The notes under the pieces: model-generated | What the model was told of the DNA's origin: nothing | Seen by the model: only the letters and a program-made list of their open reading frames with translations | Database searches by the model: none | Assembly: GCA_964546815.1 (NCBI GenBank) | Contig: CAZJLR010000019.1 | Location: 1-64,000 of the forward strand | DNA length: 64,000 bases | DNA from: JAIEPM01 sp964546815 | Lineage (GTDB): Bacteria > Cyanobacteriota > Vampirovibrionia > Obscuribacterales > Obscuribacteraceae | Direction of reading: 5' to 3' | Shown: in pieces, positions 49,443-57,359 of the stretch | How positions within the stretch are numbered: position 1 is the first letter of the stretch | Layout: every line of letters starts with the position of its first letter | Translations under genes and position numbers: made by a program

Positions 49443-50528
49443 ATGTCTTTAGCAGCGCAGATTTCGATCGAGGACATCCTCGAACTTGCCATTGAGTATA
49501 AGGCTTCAGATATTCACTTGAAGGCGAATATGCCGCCTGTATTCAGAATCGACGGGTTGATTCGGTCTGTTCCGGATTTGCCTGTTTTAGATCCTGAAAG
49601 TTTGCGCCATATGATTTTTGGTTTTTTGACACCACGTCAGCAGCAAGTGTTTGAAGAGAACTTTGAATTAGACTGCGCTCTCTTGTTTGGAGATGCAGCC
49701 CGTGTGCGCGTTAACGTTTACCTCGATATTGATTCGGTTGGTTGCGCGATGCGTATTGTTCCAATCGAAGTTCCAACAGTTGAAGAATTGGGGCTGCCAG
49801 TCGTAATTGATAAGCTTACGAAAGAGCGTCAGGGACTCATTCTTGTATGCGGAGTAACAGGCGCAGGAAAATCTACAACGCTCGCGGCGATGATCAACAA
49901 TATCAATTTGCGCGATGCGATGCACATTTATACGATGGAAGACCCAATCGAATTTGTGCATAGACCGAAATGTTCTATCATCACTCAGCGTGAAATTGGA
50001 TTTACAACAAAGAGTTTTGCGAACGCTCTGAAAGCCGCTCTACGTGCCGATCCCAACGTGCTGCTCGTAGGTGAAATGCGTGACCCGACAACGATTCAAA
50101 TGGCGCTTAGAGCAGCGGAAACAGGTCACCTTGTTCTATCAACACTTCACACAGGTTCTGCTCCAAAAACTATTCAACGTATTCTTGGTGCGTTTGACCC
50201 AGGTGTGCAAGAAGCAATTCGCCTCCAGCTAGCAAACGCACTCAGAGCCGTTATCGCGCAGCAACTTGTGCCAATGATGGGCGGCGGTCGTATTTGTATT
50301 CAAGAAATTATGATTTGCACCACTTCTATTCAAGACGCAATTTTGAAAGGTGAAGTGGACAATTTGTATGAATACATCAAAGCAAGCTCGTATGATGGCA
50401 TGCAAACCATGGACGCAGCGCTCTACAATGCTTATCGCGAAGGCTTGATCGACGCTGACACCGCACGCCAGTATGCATTGAACCCTGGCGAAATGGACCG
50501 CATCTTGCGTGGTGCTATGACTCGCTAA
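49443..50528 (+). CDS. pilT: Twitching motility ATPase PilT
   Basis: Hexameric retraction motor of type IV pili, 361 residues. Seen: N-terminal PAS-like domain, Walker A GVTGAGKST, the Asp box around IYTMEDPIEFVH, Walker B (DPNVLLVGEMRD), the His box AAETGHLVLSTLHT, and a C-terminal ATPase core ending AIRLQLANALRAVIAQQLVP. The LSTLHT and AIRNLI-like (here AIRLQLANAL) features mark PilT rather than PilB. GGGGGA lies about 9 bases before the ATG. Cotranscribed with the SigF-like gene by spacing (35 bases). Other pil genes are not in this window. Confidence 0.95.
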   Translation: MSLAAQISIEDILELAIEYKASDIHLKANMPPVFRIDGLIRSVPDLPVLDPESLRHMIFGFLTPRQQQVFEENFELDCALLFGDAARVRVNVYLDIDSVGCAMRIVPIEVPTVEELGLPVVIDKLTKERQGLILVCGVTGAGKSTTLAAMINNINLRDAMHIYTMEDPIEFVHRPKCSIITQREIGFTTKSFANALKAALRADPNVLLVGEMRDPTTIQMALRAAETGHLVLSTLHTGSAPKTIQRILGAFDPGVQEAIRLQLANALRAVIAQQLVPMMGGGRICIQEIMICTTSIQDAILKGEVDNLYEYIKASSYDGMQTMDAALYNAYREGLIDADTARQYALNPGEMDRILRGAMTR

Positions 50529-50590
50529 CCTACAGCACGGAATGCCTATCTGCATTTAGGTTGGCGCGACGCCATGTCTTTGAATTTGAG

Positions 50591-50611
50591 GGGCGACGCC
50601 ATGCGTCGCCC
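50591..50611 (+). repeat. Family B palindrome, complete copy in cluster
   Basis: 9-bp arms GGGCGACGC/GCGTCGCCC around CAT. Same orientation as copies at 16343 and 32125. Part of a four-copy cluster downstream of pilT. Confidence 0.8.
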
Positions 50612-50643
50612 TCATCTTGATTTCGGATTCGTTCTTTACGGCC

Positions 50644-50664
50644 GGGCGACGCATGGCGTCGCCC
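50644..50664 (-). repeat. Family B palindrome, inverted copy in cluster
   Basis: The same 9-bp arms surround ATG instead of CAT, so it is the reverse orientation of the 50591 copy. A half copy follows at 50687-50700 beside a 14-base direct repeat. Confidence 0.8.
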
Positions 50665-50932
50665 CTACGAACTGCGGGATTTGGCCGCATGGCGTCGCCC
50701 CGGCAAACTGCGGGATTTGGACGCATAAGTTGCAATATGGCTTAACAATTGTCATGGACAGAGCTGATCAACTTTCAGATTCATTTGGGGTAGGCAGCTG
50801 GATTTGGATCTCGTTGGGCGGCCGTCAAAGGCGAACTTTGTTAACAAACGCTTATGAAACTTATTGGCAAGTGAAGTCAGTAGTATTGTTATGAACGTGC
50901 ATTAATTCTACTGCCCCGGGCTGTTGTCAAGC

Positions 50933-50960
50933 TTGTGACGCGATTTAGTCCTGCTATGAT
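50933..50960 (+). promoter_or_regulatory. Possible promoter for the 51058 small gene
   Basis: TTGTGA (50933-50938) and TATGAT (50955-50960) are 16 bases apart, close to the sigma-70 consensus. A transcript would start near 50967, about 90 bases before the ATG at 51058. Confidence 0.4.
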
Positions 50961-51057
50961 TCCTCCCGAATTGGTGGATGAGATCCGCTACATATATCTG
51001 GCTGTTGCCCTTAAATAGCGCTTCCAGATAGACAAACAAATTAGGAGCTCGGCGCAT

Positions 51058-51300
51058 ATGTTCAAATCACTAAAAGAGATCGCCGTACCACTCGAGAAGA
51101 ACCTGGCATCCCAACTCATTAGAGAATTGGCTCAACTCGATAAACTTACAATTGGCGACGACATAGTGGCATCCGATGAGTCCGTTTCCAGCAACTTGTC
51201 ATTTCGCACACTGGCTTCCGGCCGTCGGGTTTATTGTCCCAACCGTCAAAATCCTATTCGCAATCGCAAACACCTCGTTCGCAGTCTGCTAATCCACTAA
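51058..51300 (+). CDS. Small hypothetical protein (80 aa)
   Basis: Not recognised. An 80-residue basic, soluble product; the first half is helical and acidic/neutral (SLKEIAVPLEKNLASQLIRELAQLDKL), the second half is Arg/Asn-rich (RQNPIRNRKHLVRSLLIH). AGGAG lies 11 bases before the ATG and a plausible promoter is upstream. No signal peptide or cysteine motif. The codon pattern looks coding, but homology is unknown. Confidence 0.55.
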   Translation: MFKSLKEIAVPLEKNLASQLIRELAQLDKLTIGDDIVASDESVSSNLSFRTLASGRRVYCPNRQNPIRNRKHLVRSLLIH

Positions 51301-51340
51301 AAATTCCAATCTGCTTTTGTTGCTTCCCTCCCTACTTGAT

Positions 51341-51428
51341 TTGTAGGGGCCACGCTATGCGTCGCCCGGAACTTAGGTAGGAACGTCGTGTTTAAGCACC
51401 GGGCGACGCATGGCGTCAGCCCCTACAA
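51341..51428. repeat. Family B-related miniature element with long terminal inverted repeats
   Basis: About 29-base imperfect inverted ends (51341-51369 and 51399-51428), starting TTGTAGGGGC and ending GCCCCTACAA, contain the family B core. The 29-base centre is unique. It looks like a complete mobile unit of which the short hairpins elsewhere are remnants. It encodes nothing. Confidence 0.75.
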
Positions 51429-51584
51429 GGTACGTACTGCAACTTGGAAGTTTATTGGAGCTGAGTTGTGACGTGGTTGACGTTCCTGCAGGTGATAGTC
51501 ACGTTTGCACAGTCGTTGCGTAAGTCAAAAGTATAAAAAAGCGAAGCTATGTCGTATATCAATCTTTGCTCTTATTCTCTGTAA

Positions 51585-51590
51585 TATAAT
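51585..51590 (+). promoter_or_regulatory. Possible -10 box upstream of tRNA-Pro
   Basis: A perfect TATAAT ends 44 bases before the tRNA 5' end. No good -35 was found at 16-18 bases, so this is tentative. Confidence 0.35.
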
Positions 51591-51633
51591 GAATAGACAT
51601 CGAGCCTCTTGAATTGGCATCGGTGGTGTTTTT

Positions 51634-51708
51634 CGGGACGTGGCGCAGGGGTAGCGCGCACCCTTGGGGTGGGTGAGGCCGGAGGTTCGAATCCTCTCGT
51701 CCCGACCA
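51634..51708 (+). tRNA. tRNA-Pro (anticodon GGG)
   Basis: Folds as a full cloverleaf: acceptor CGGGACG/CGTCCCG, D stem GCGC/GCGC, anticodon stem CACCC/GGGTG with loop TTGGGGT (anticodon GGG), T arm GGAGG-TTCGAAT-CCTCT, discriminator A and an encoded CCA. It reads CCC (and possibly CCU) proline codons. A 68-codon frame on the opposite strand (51559-51765) is an artefact of this tRNA. Confidence 0.96.
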
Positions 51709-51722
51709 TAACAGGAAGCAGT

Positions 51723-51752
51723 GGGCAGGATCGTTAGGTCCTGCCCTTTCGC
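51723..51752 (+). terminator. Terminator after tRNA-Pro
   Basis: 8-bp arms GGGCAGGA/TCCTGCCC with an 8-base loop, followed by TTTCGCATTT, 15 bases after the tRNA 3' end. Confidence 0.75.
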
Positions 51753-51784
51753 ATTTCAATGTCATCTGCTAAGTCCGCGCGCTT

Positions 51785-52120
51785 CTAGAAAGGTGGCTTG
51801 AATGTTTTTCCATATCCGAAAGCATCGCTCCAATCTATGGAATTTTCGGTAAGCCATTTTTCTTCCGCTTTGCGGCATGATGGACAAAATTTTGATTTTT
51901 TCGGCTTCGCAGACCTAGCCGCTTTGATAAAGCTAGTATGCGCCAGCGGAAAATAAAGCCTGCGCGCACGTTGGTAGCTGGGCGAACGTCGGCTCAATCC
52001 AAGTGTCACTTCAGTGACTTCTGATTCGAGTGGGCAACTATGCAAGGGGCAAGTTCCGGCTCGAATGATTTCGATCAGTTTGAAGAGTGCGCGGAAGAAT
52101 GACAACATTGAGCAATCCAA
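51785..52120 (-). CDS. Small hypothetical protein with cysteine pairs
   Basis: Not recognised. Up to 111 residues, basic, with a CPLHSC pair near the N-terminus and CPSC near residue 88, a possible zinc site. The C-terminal half (RRLYFPLAHTSFIKAARSAKPKK) is very basic. The start is uncertain: a TTG at 52120 has GAGG 4 bases upstream, an ATG at 52108 has none. It lies between tRNA-Pro and the helicase and is divergent from the latter. Confidence 0.45.
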   Translation of the reverse strand: MDCSMLSFFRALFKLIEIIRAGTCPLHSCPLESEVTEVTLGLSRRSPSYQRARRLYFPLAHTSFIKAARSAKPKKSKFCPSCRKAEEKWLTENSIDWSDAFGYGKTFKPPF

Positions 52121-52246
52121 AATGCCTCTTATTTATATATCACAGCGCAGCAAAACGAGCTGTCCGTCGAATATTAGTGCGATTGGCTCTGCACTTTGTT
52201 ATGATCACCCCGTGTACTAAAGTTTGAACGAGGGCACCTCTCGGTT

Positions 52247-54580
52247 TTGGACATAGATCTAACGCAGCTTTTTCCTTTCAAGCTTGATGACTTTCAGCTC
52301 GAGGCAATTCGGCACCTCCAAGATGGAAAAAGCGTGGTTGTTTGCGCGCCCACCGGTTCAGGAAAAACTGTAATTGCTGAATTTGCAGTCGAGATGTCAT
52401 TGCGCTTGGGCAAGCGCTGTTACTACACGACACCGCTCAAGGCGCTTTCAAATCAAAAATTCGGCGATCTCAAGAAGAAATATGGTGAAGATCAAGTTGG
52501 TCTTCTCACCGGTGACATTTCAATAAATCGCGATGCGCCAATTGTTGTGATGACCACTGAAGTTTTTCGAAATATGCTTTATGGCACTCACTTCGGTGAC
52601 ATCAATAAAAATATGGAAAAGGTGGCAAGCGTCGTCCTGGACGAATGTCATTACATGAACGATGCTGAGCGTGGCACCGTTTGGGAAGAGTCAATCATTT
52701 ATTGTCCTCCTGAAATTCAGTTGGTGGCATTGTCGGCAACCATTGCCAATGCGGCTGAGCTAACTGCGTGGATTGACCAAACACATGGCCCGACAGAACT
52801 TGTTCTTTCAGATTTCAGACCGGTGCCTTTGCGTTTTTACTATTTCGGCAATGAAATGTTGTTTCCGCTGTTGCATTCAGGTGGAAGCTTAAACGGTCAA
52901 CTTAGATCTTTATTTGGCAAGAAGCATGATCGTTTCAACAAAAAAGGCAAGCGGCGTATGGAGCCATTGCCAGACCCGCGCGATGTATTGCGTGCGCTTG
53001 CAGCAAAAAATATGTTGCCGGCAATTTGTTTTTTGTTTTCGCGGCGCGGCTGTGAAGAGTCAATGAAAAAATGCAGCGATATTCGGCTGCTTAGTGCTGC
53101 AGAGCAAGCTGCAATGAAACGCGCTGTTGACGAACTTATTGCAGGCAATGACAATTTAAAAACGCATCCGCATTTGCAATACCTATATAAAGGTGTTGCT
53201 GTGCACCATGCCGGAATGTTGCCTAGCTGGAAAGTTACAGTAGAAAAACTCTTTCAACGCGGGCTCATCAAAGCAGTTTTTGCAACCGAAACCCTTGCGG
53301 CCGGCATTAACATGCCAGCAAGAACAACAGTGATTAGTGCAATTTCAAAACGCACAGATCAAGGTCATCGCACTTTGACTGCCTCGGAATTTTTGCAAAT
53401 GTCCGGTCGCGCCGGTCGTCGTGGCATGGATGATGTGGGTCATGTTGTGGTTTTGCGACATCCGTTTGAGCATATCGAAGATGTCGCAAAACTTGCTACT
53501 TCAACTGCAAATCCGCTGAGTAGCCGCTTCACACCGTCGTATGGAATGGTGCTCAATCTTCTCCAGCGTCATACAGTAGAAGAATCAAAAGACTTGATTG
53601 AACGAAGCTTTGGACAATTTGCCATTAGCCATGAGCTTGAGCCATTGTATGAACAAAAAATGGCTATGGAAGACGAGCTGAAACCTTTGATGGGTCCACT
53701 CTGTCCTGGTGAGATCGGTGACTTGAGCGTGTTCAAACGAAAGAACGAAGCTTACAACACCAAATCAAAACAGATAAAGCATATTAAGCGTGGCTTTGTT
53801 GCGGGCAAGCGGCCGCAGGAAGAAAAGGAGATTTTTGCTGCAGTTAAAGCGCTTGAACTTGAGGCAGAAGAAATTCAAAAATCGGCGCGTGCGATGCCCT
53901 GCTACAACTGTCCTGTGCAGAAACCTTGTTCGAAGCAAGGCGATCGTGTAAGAACTTTGACCAATCGTCTCAAAGAAGTAAACAAAGTAATAGGCAGAGA
54001 AACCGGCAAATACTGGCGCACATTTGAGAGCCTGGCAAACATTTTGCGTATGCAAGGCTACATCAATGGTGACACGGTTACAGACCTTGGGAAAATGGCT
54101 GCGGCAATACGCGCAACAAATGAATTATTTATTGCCGAGGTTGTACTGAGTGGGGTTCTGAAGCCACTGAATGCTCAGGAGTTTGCCGCAGTATTGACTG
54201 CTCTGGTAACTGAAGAGAGCAGCCGCCCTGACGATGTTTCATCCGCCAAGGTAGATCCCAACGTTGAAGCTTCGCTAGTTAGAATTCAAAAAATTGCACG
54301 CAAGGTTTATACAATTCAGCGCGATTTTGATGTAGATATCCCCGTTGAGTTTAGTCCTTTATTCTGCGGACTTTCGCAAATGTGGGCTGATGGCGCCACT
54401 TGGGAAGACATAAGGCGCGCCACCTTCCACGATGAAGGGTTGGTGGTAAGAATATTTAGAAGAACTCTGGATATTTGCAGGCAAATTGCAATTGCACCAA
54501 ACAGTCCGGCTGATATGGCAGATATCGCACGAAAAGCAGAACTCTTGATGGCTCGTGACGAGGTTCGGGAAGATTACTAA
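52247..54580 (+). CDS. Ski2-like (Mtr4-type) DEAD/DEAH RNA helicase
   Basis: Superfamily 2 helicase of 777 residues. Seen: Q-type opening PFKLDDFQLEAIRHL, Walker A APTGSGKT, TTPLKALSNQK, Walker B DECH, SAT, ATETLAAGINMPARTTV, and motif VI QMSGRAGRRGMD. These and the C-terminal DSHCT-like region (about 600-760) mark the Ski2/Mtr4 branch. A cysteine cluster (CYNCPVQKPC, about residues 551-560) in the middle insertion may bind metal; a similar insertion is seen in cyanobacterial members, which are linked to RNA processing. The start is a TTG at 52247 with a poor SD, so the N-terminus is uncertain by a few residues. Confidence 0.9.
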   Translation: MDIDLTQLFPFKLDDFQLEAIRHLQDGKSVVVCAPTGSGKTVIAEFAVEMSLRLGKRCYYTTPLKALSNQKFGDLKKKYGEDQVGLLTGDISINRDAPIVVMTTEVFRNMLYGTHFGDINKNMEKVASVVLDECHYMNDAERGTVWEESIIYCPPEIQLVALSATIANAAELTAWIDQTHGPTELVLSDFRPVPLRFYYFGNEMLFPLLHSGGSLNGQLRSLFGKKHDRFNKKGKRRMEPLPDPRDVLRALAAKNMLPAICFLFSRRGCEESMKKCSDIRLLSAAEQAAMKRAVDELIAGNDNLKTHPHLQYLYKGVAVHHAGMLPSWKVTVEKLFQRGLIKAVFATETLAAGINMPARTTVISAISKRTDQGHRTLTASEFLQMSGRAGRRGMDDVGHVVVLRHPFEHIEDVAKLATSTANPLSSRFTPSYGMVLNLLQRHTVEESKDLIERSFGQFAISHELEPLYEQKMAMEDELKPLMGPLCPGEIGDLSVFKRKNEAYNTKSKQIKHIKRGFVAGKRPQEEKEIFAAVKALELEAEEIQKSARAMPCYNCPVQKPCSKQGDRVRTLTNRLKEVNKVIGRETGKYWRTFESLANILRMQGYINGDTVTDLGKMAAAIRATNELFIAEVVLSGVLKPLNAQEFAAVLTALVTEESSRPDDVSSAKVDPNVEASLVRIQKIARKVYTIQRDFDVDIPVEFSPLFCGLSQMWADGATWEDIRRATFHDEGLVVRIFRRTLDICRQIAIAPNSPADMADIARKAELLMARDEVREDY

Positions 54581-54603
54581 GCAGATGCTTGCGGTGAGCT
54601 GCC

Positions 54604-57321
54604 ATGGACTTGAAGTCGCTAGTCGGGAAAACGATAGATGATAAATATGAGATATTGAGTCTCATTGGTGCCGGCGGCATGGGCAGCGTTTTCAAAGCCC
54701 GGCAGTTAGACTTAGAGCGATTCGTAGCGATTAAGTTTCTTAGCCCCTCTTTAGTTGCGCATGTTGATAGTGCCGGCAGATTTGAGCGCGAAGCCCGTGC
54801 CATTGCCAAGTTAGAACACAAACATATTGCGATGTTCTACAGCTATGGAATTTACGATGGTGGGTTGCCGTACATCGTGATGGAGTTTTTAGATGGAGTA
54901 AGCCTAAATCGTTTGCTTCAAAATGGAATTGAATGGAAGCGGGCTCTCAAAATTTGCAGACAGGTTTGCCAGGCAATGTTCTATGCGCATGCTGCCGGCA
55001 TTTTGCACAGAGACATCAAGCCCGAGAATATTATTTTGTGCAAGGTGCCCGAGGCTGATTGGGTGAAGGTAGTTGATTTTGGGCTTGCTAAGCTTGCTGA
55101 TGGAGAACAGTCAAGTGCACAAAAACTTACTAAAACAGGAGAGCTAATAGGCAGTATTTATTATCTCAGTCCAGAACAATGTATAGGGCAAAGCGCAGAT
55201 GAGCGCTCTGATATTTATTCTTTGTCTTGTGTTTTGTACCAAATGCTTTGTGGCAGCCCGCCCTTTGAATGTGATAACCCCGTCGGCATGATTCACAAGC
55301 ACGCTAACGAAGAAGCGCAAAGATTGGGAGAGAAATCAAAGGGGCTGCATTTGCCACCTTATCTCGAAGATGTTGTGATGAAAGGTCTCTCTAAAAAAGC
55401 GCACGATAGATATCAATCAATGGAGCAGCTTGACAGTGACCTTAGCTTGATTGAGCAATCAAAGCAAGACGAATTGAGTTTCACTCCAAAGCATAGCCGA
55501 CGCTCAAAATCAGTGCTTCTACCGTTATTGTTGTGCTGTTTTCTGCTGCTGCTTGCTGGTACTTCGTATTGGTATTTTGGGAGCCATTCAGGGCTATGTT
55601 GGAAGGCTCATCAGGAATTAAAATCTAATCTTGATCGAAAAAGAATGATTTACTGGCTTAAACAGGCTGATGTGCTTGAAGCGGAAAAGGACGGCGCAGC
55701 TGCTGATGAAATTAGAGCTGATGTTGCATCTGCCTTGAGTCGCACTGAGCGAAACCCACTTGCTTTAGATCGACTGAATTTGGAACTGGTACGCGAATAC
55801 GCAAAGAAGGGAAAGAGCAGTCTGGCTGCGAGTGACGCGAAGCGCTCTGTGTTGCACCTTGCCAAATTCAACTTAAGCAAAGACAATGGTCCGCAGTTTG
55901 CTATTGATGAGTTTAAATCACTCCTGGCTGAATCTTGCAGCTATTGTTTAGAGTCCCCAGTTTCATTTACACATTCGCAGGCGCGAGAAATATTGCTTGT
56001 GTCGCGGCGGGTGCAAGAATTAGAAGGTGAAAAAGGGCTGCTGCCCCTGTTTGAGCTGGTTTTGAAAGCCGTTGCAAAAGGCAAAAACGAAGCCAACGAC
56101 GCTGAAATTGCAGATGCAATGTTTGCGCGCGATTCTGCTTTGGCGTGGTCTTCCGACGTGAAGGTTTTGCTGCAATCAACTAAGGAAACTGAAAATGCGT
56201 TCAAGAAAAGATATGGTGCTTACGCTGCACGAATTCCGTATTTTCTTTTCGAAATTGTAAAAGAGCTGCTGTCTGCCGGTAAGGACAAGGTGCGAATGCA
56301 GGTAGCTTCAGAGCTTGCTGCTAGGGGCTTGGCGTATTTGCGTAATTCGGAAAAACTTGAGAATTCTTCCAGTTTTGCTGAGTCTTGGAGGCTCGCGACT
56401 GCTGTTTTTTTGGAAATAAACGAGCCTCAAAATGCGTACTACTGCGCAAAACATAATTTAGTCGAATCTGAAAAAAGCCTTGAAAACGGCAACGTTGTTA
56501 AAGCGCTGATGTTGCTTTACCGCTCTACAGAAAGTCTCGGGTTGAAACAAGAGGCTGAGAGCTATGCAAATAAAGCTATAGGCATTGCGCGTGAATCATA
56601 TGACTCAGCGCGAAAAGAATTCTCCATCAGTCTTGACCCGGGTTCACTTCTTCATAGAACCTTGCAGTTAAGTGATATCTTGAAAGACTGCCGAAGAAAG
56701 GATGAGGCTTTGAATGTGATGAAAGTTACTCTGGCTGATATTCAAGCTGCAGTCAAAGCTAGCTCTGGGGCTAATGAGGAGTCGTGTTTGAATGCTGAGG
56801 ATGTTTTGCTCAACAAGAGTTATATGCTCTACGGCGGCATGGGGAAACAGGCTGAGGCCGAACAACTCATGCGTGAAGCAGTCCACGTGAAGGAGCTATT
56901 GGACGAGACTTCTGAGACTTCATATGTTTGGACATTGGAAGATCTGATTGGGTGTCTGTGTAGTGAACGTAAGGCTAAAGATGCAATGCCATTTATCGAT
57001 AAACTGAGGCAAGCACCTGACTACAGAATTTTATTATCAATGGACAGCGATGGACACGCATTCATTGGTGTGCCTAAGGCGTTCAAAGATCAAGGTCTTA
57101 CAGACGGATACAAAACAATCATAGACTGGCTTGTTGAGCTCGGCAATGCTGAGTTACATGGACACAGTCCAACGTTTATGCATGTGCGGATGATCTTGAG
57201 ATCGCTGATTGAATGCGATGAAATAGATAAGGCTAATAGACTAATTGATGAGGCGTTGTTGCGCTATCCTTCTGGTCCTGAAGCAGGCACTCTTAACAGT
57301 CTGAAGTGCCAGAAATTGTAG
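54604..57321 (+). CDS. Ser/Thr protein kinase with C-terminal TPR-like region (large paralogue)
   Basis: PknB-like membrane kinase of 905 residues. Seen: GAGGMGSVFKARQ glycine loop, VAIKF lysine, catalytic HRDIKPEN, DFGLAK, the activation-segment end GSIYYLSPEQ, then a transmembrane helix (about residues 298-322, LLPLLLCCFLLLLAGTSYWYF), and about 580 residues of helical TPR-like repeats. Same layout as the kinase at 64-1980 but lacking its N-terminal cysteine cluster, and with a much longer repeat region. GGTGAG lies 8 bases before the ATG. It follows the helicase by 23 bases. A short hairpin follows the stop. Confidence 0.92.
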   Translation: MDLKSLVGKTIDDKYEILSLIGAGGMGSVFKARQLDLERFVAIKFLSPSLVAHVDSAGRFEREARAIAKLEHKHIAMFYSYGIYDGGLPYIVMEFLDGVSLNRLLQNGIEWKRALKICRQVCQAMFYAHAAGILHRDIKPENIILCKVPEADWVKVVDFGLAKLADGEQSSAQKLTKTGELIGSIYYLSPEQCIGQSADERSDIYSLSCVLYQMLCGSPPFECDNPVGMIHKHANEEAQRLGEKSKGLHLPPYLEDVVMKGLSKKAHDRYQSMEQLDSDLSLIEQSKQDELSFTPKHSRRSKSVLLPLLLCCFLLLLAGTSYWYFGSHSGLCWKAHQELKSNLDRKRMIYWLKQADVLEAEKDGAAADEIRADVASALSRTERNPLALDRLNLELVREYAKKGKSSLAASDAKRSVLHLAKFNLSKDNGPQFAIDEFKSLLAESCSYCLESPVSFTHSQAREILLVSRRVQELEGEKGLLPLFELVLKAVAKGKNEANDAEIADAMFARDSALAWSSDVKVLLQSTKETENAFKKRYGAYAARIPYFLFEIVKELLSAGKDKVRMQVASELAARGLAYLRNSEKLENSSSFAESWRLATAVFLEINEPQNAYYCAKHNLVESEKSLENGNVVKALMLLYRSTESLGLKQEAESYANKAIGIARESYDSARKEFSISLDPGSLLHRTLQLSDILKDCRRKDEALNVMKVTLADIQAAVKASSGANEESCLNAEDVLLNKSYMLYGGMGKQAEAEQLMREAVHVKELLDETSETSYVWTLEDLIGCLCSERKAKDAMPFIDKLRQAPDYRILLSMDSDGHAFIGVPKAFKDQGLTDGYKTIIDWLVELGNAELHGHSPTFMHVRMILRSLIECDEIDKANRLIDEALLRYPSGPEAGTLNSLKCQKL

Positions 57322-57324
57322 AGC

Positions 57325-57357
57325 CAACATTGTGGATCACTTATACTCACAATGTTG
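57325..57357. terminator. Possible bidirectional terminator
   Basis: 10-bp arms CAACATTGTG/CACAATGTTG with a 13-base loop lie between the convergent kinase and phosphodiesterase genes. No long T-run follows on either strand, so this is a weak call. Confidence 0.4.
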
Positions 57358-57359
57358 TA

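Larger units (their letters stand above)
50529..51057. other. Gene-free tract with a cluster of family B repeats
   Basis: No credible gene (a 106-codon frame across the repeats is an artefact of the palindromes). Contents: partial and complete family B copies at 50563-50576, 50591-50611, 50644-50664 (opposite orientation) and 50687-50700, a 14-base direct repeat ACTGCGGGATTTGG (twice, about 50671-50684 and 50707-50720), and a probable promoter at 50933-50960. Confidence 0.65.

Noticed and set aside
50574..50894. Plus-strand 106-codon frame after pilT
   Set aside because: It runs through the family B palindrome cluster; the repeated HGVAPANCGIW-like peptide is repeat DNA read as protein.
51559..51765. 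Minus-strand 68-codon frame containing SGREDSNLRPHPPQ
   Set aside because: It is the well-known false translation of a tRNA gene; the tRNA-Pro at 51634-51708 explains it.
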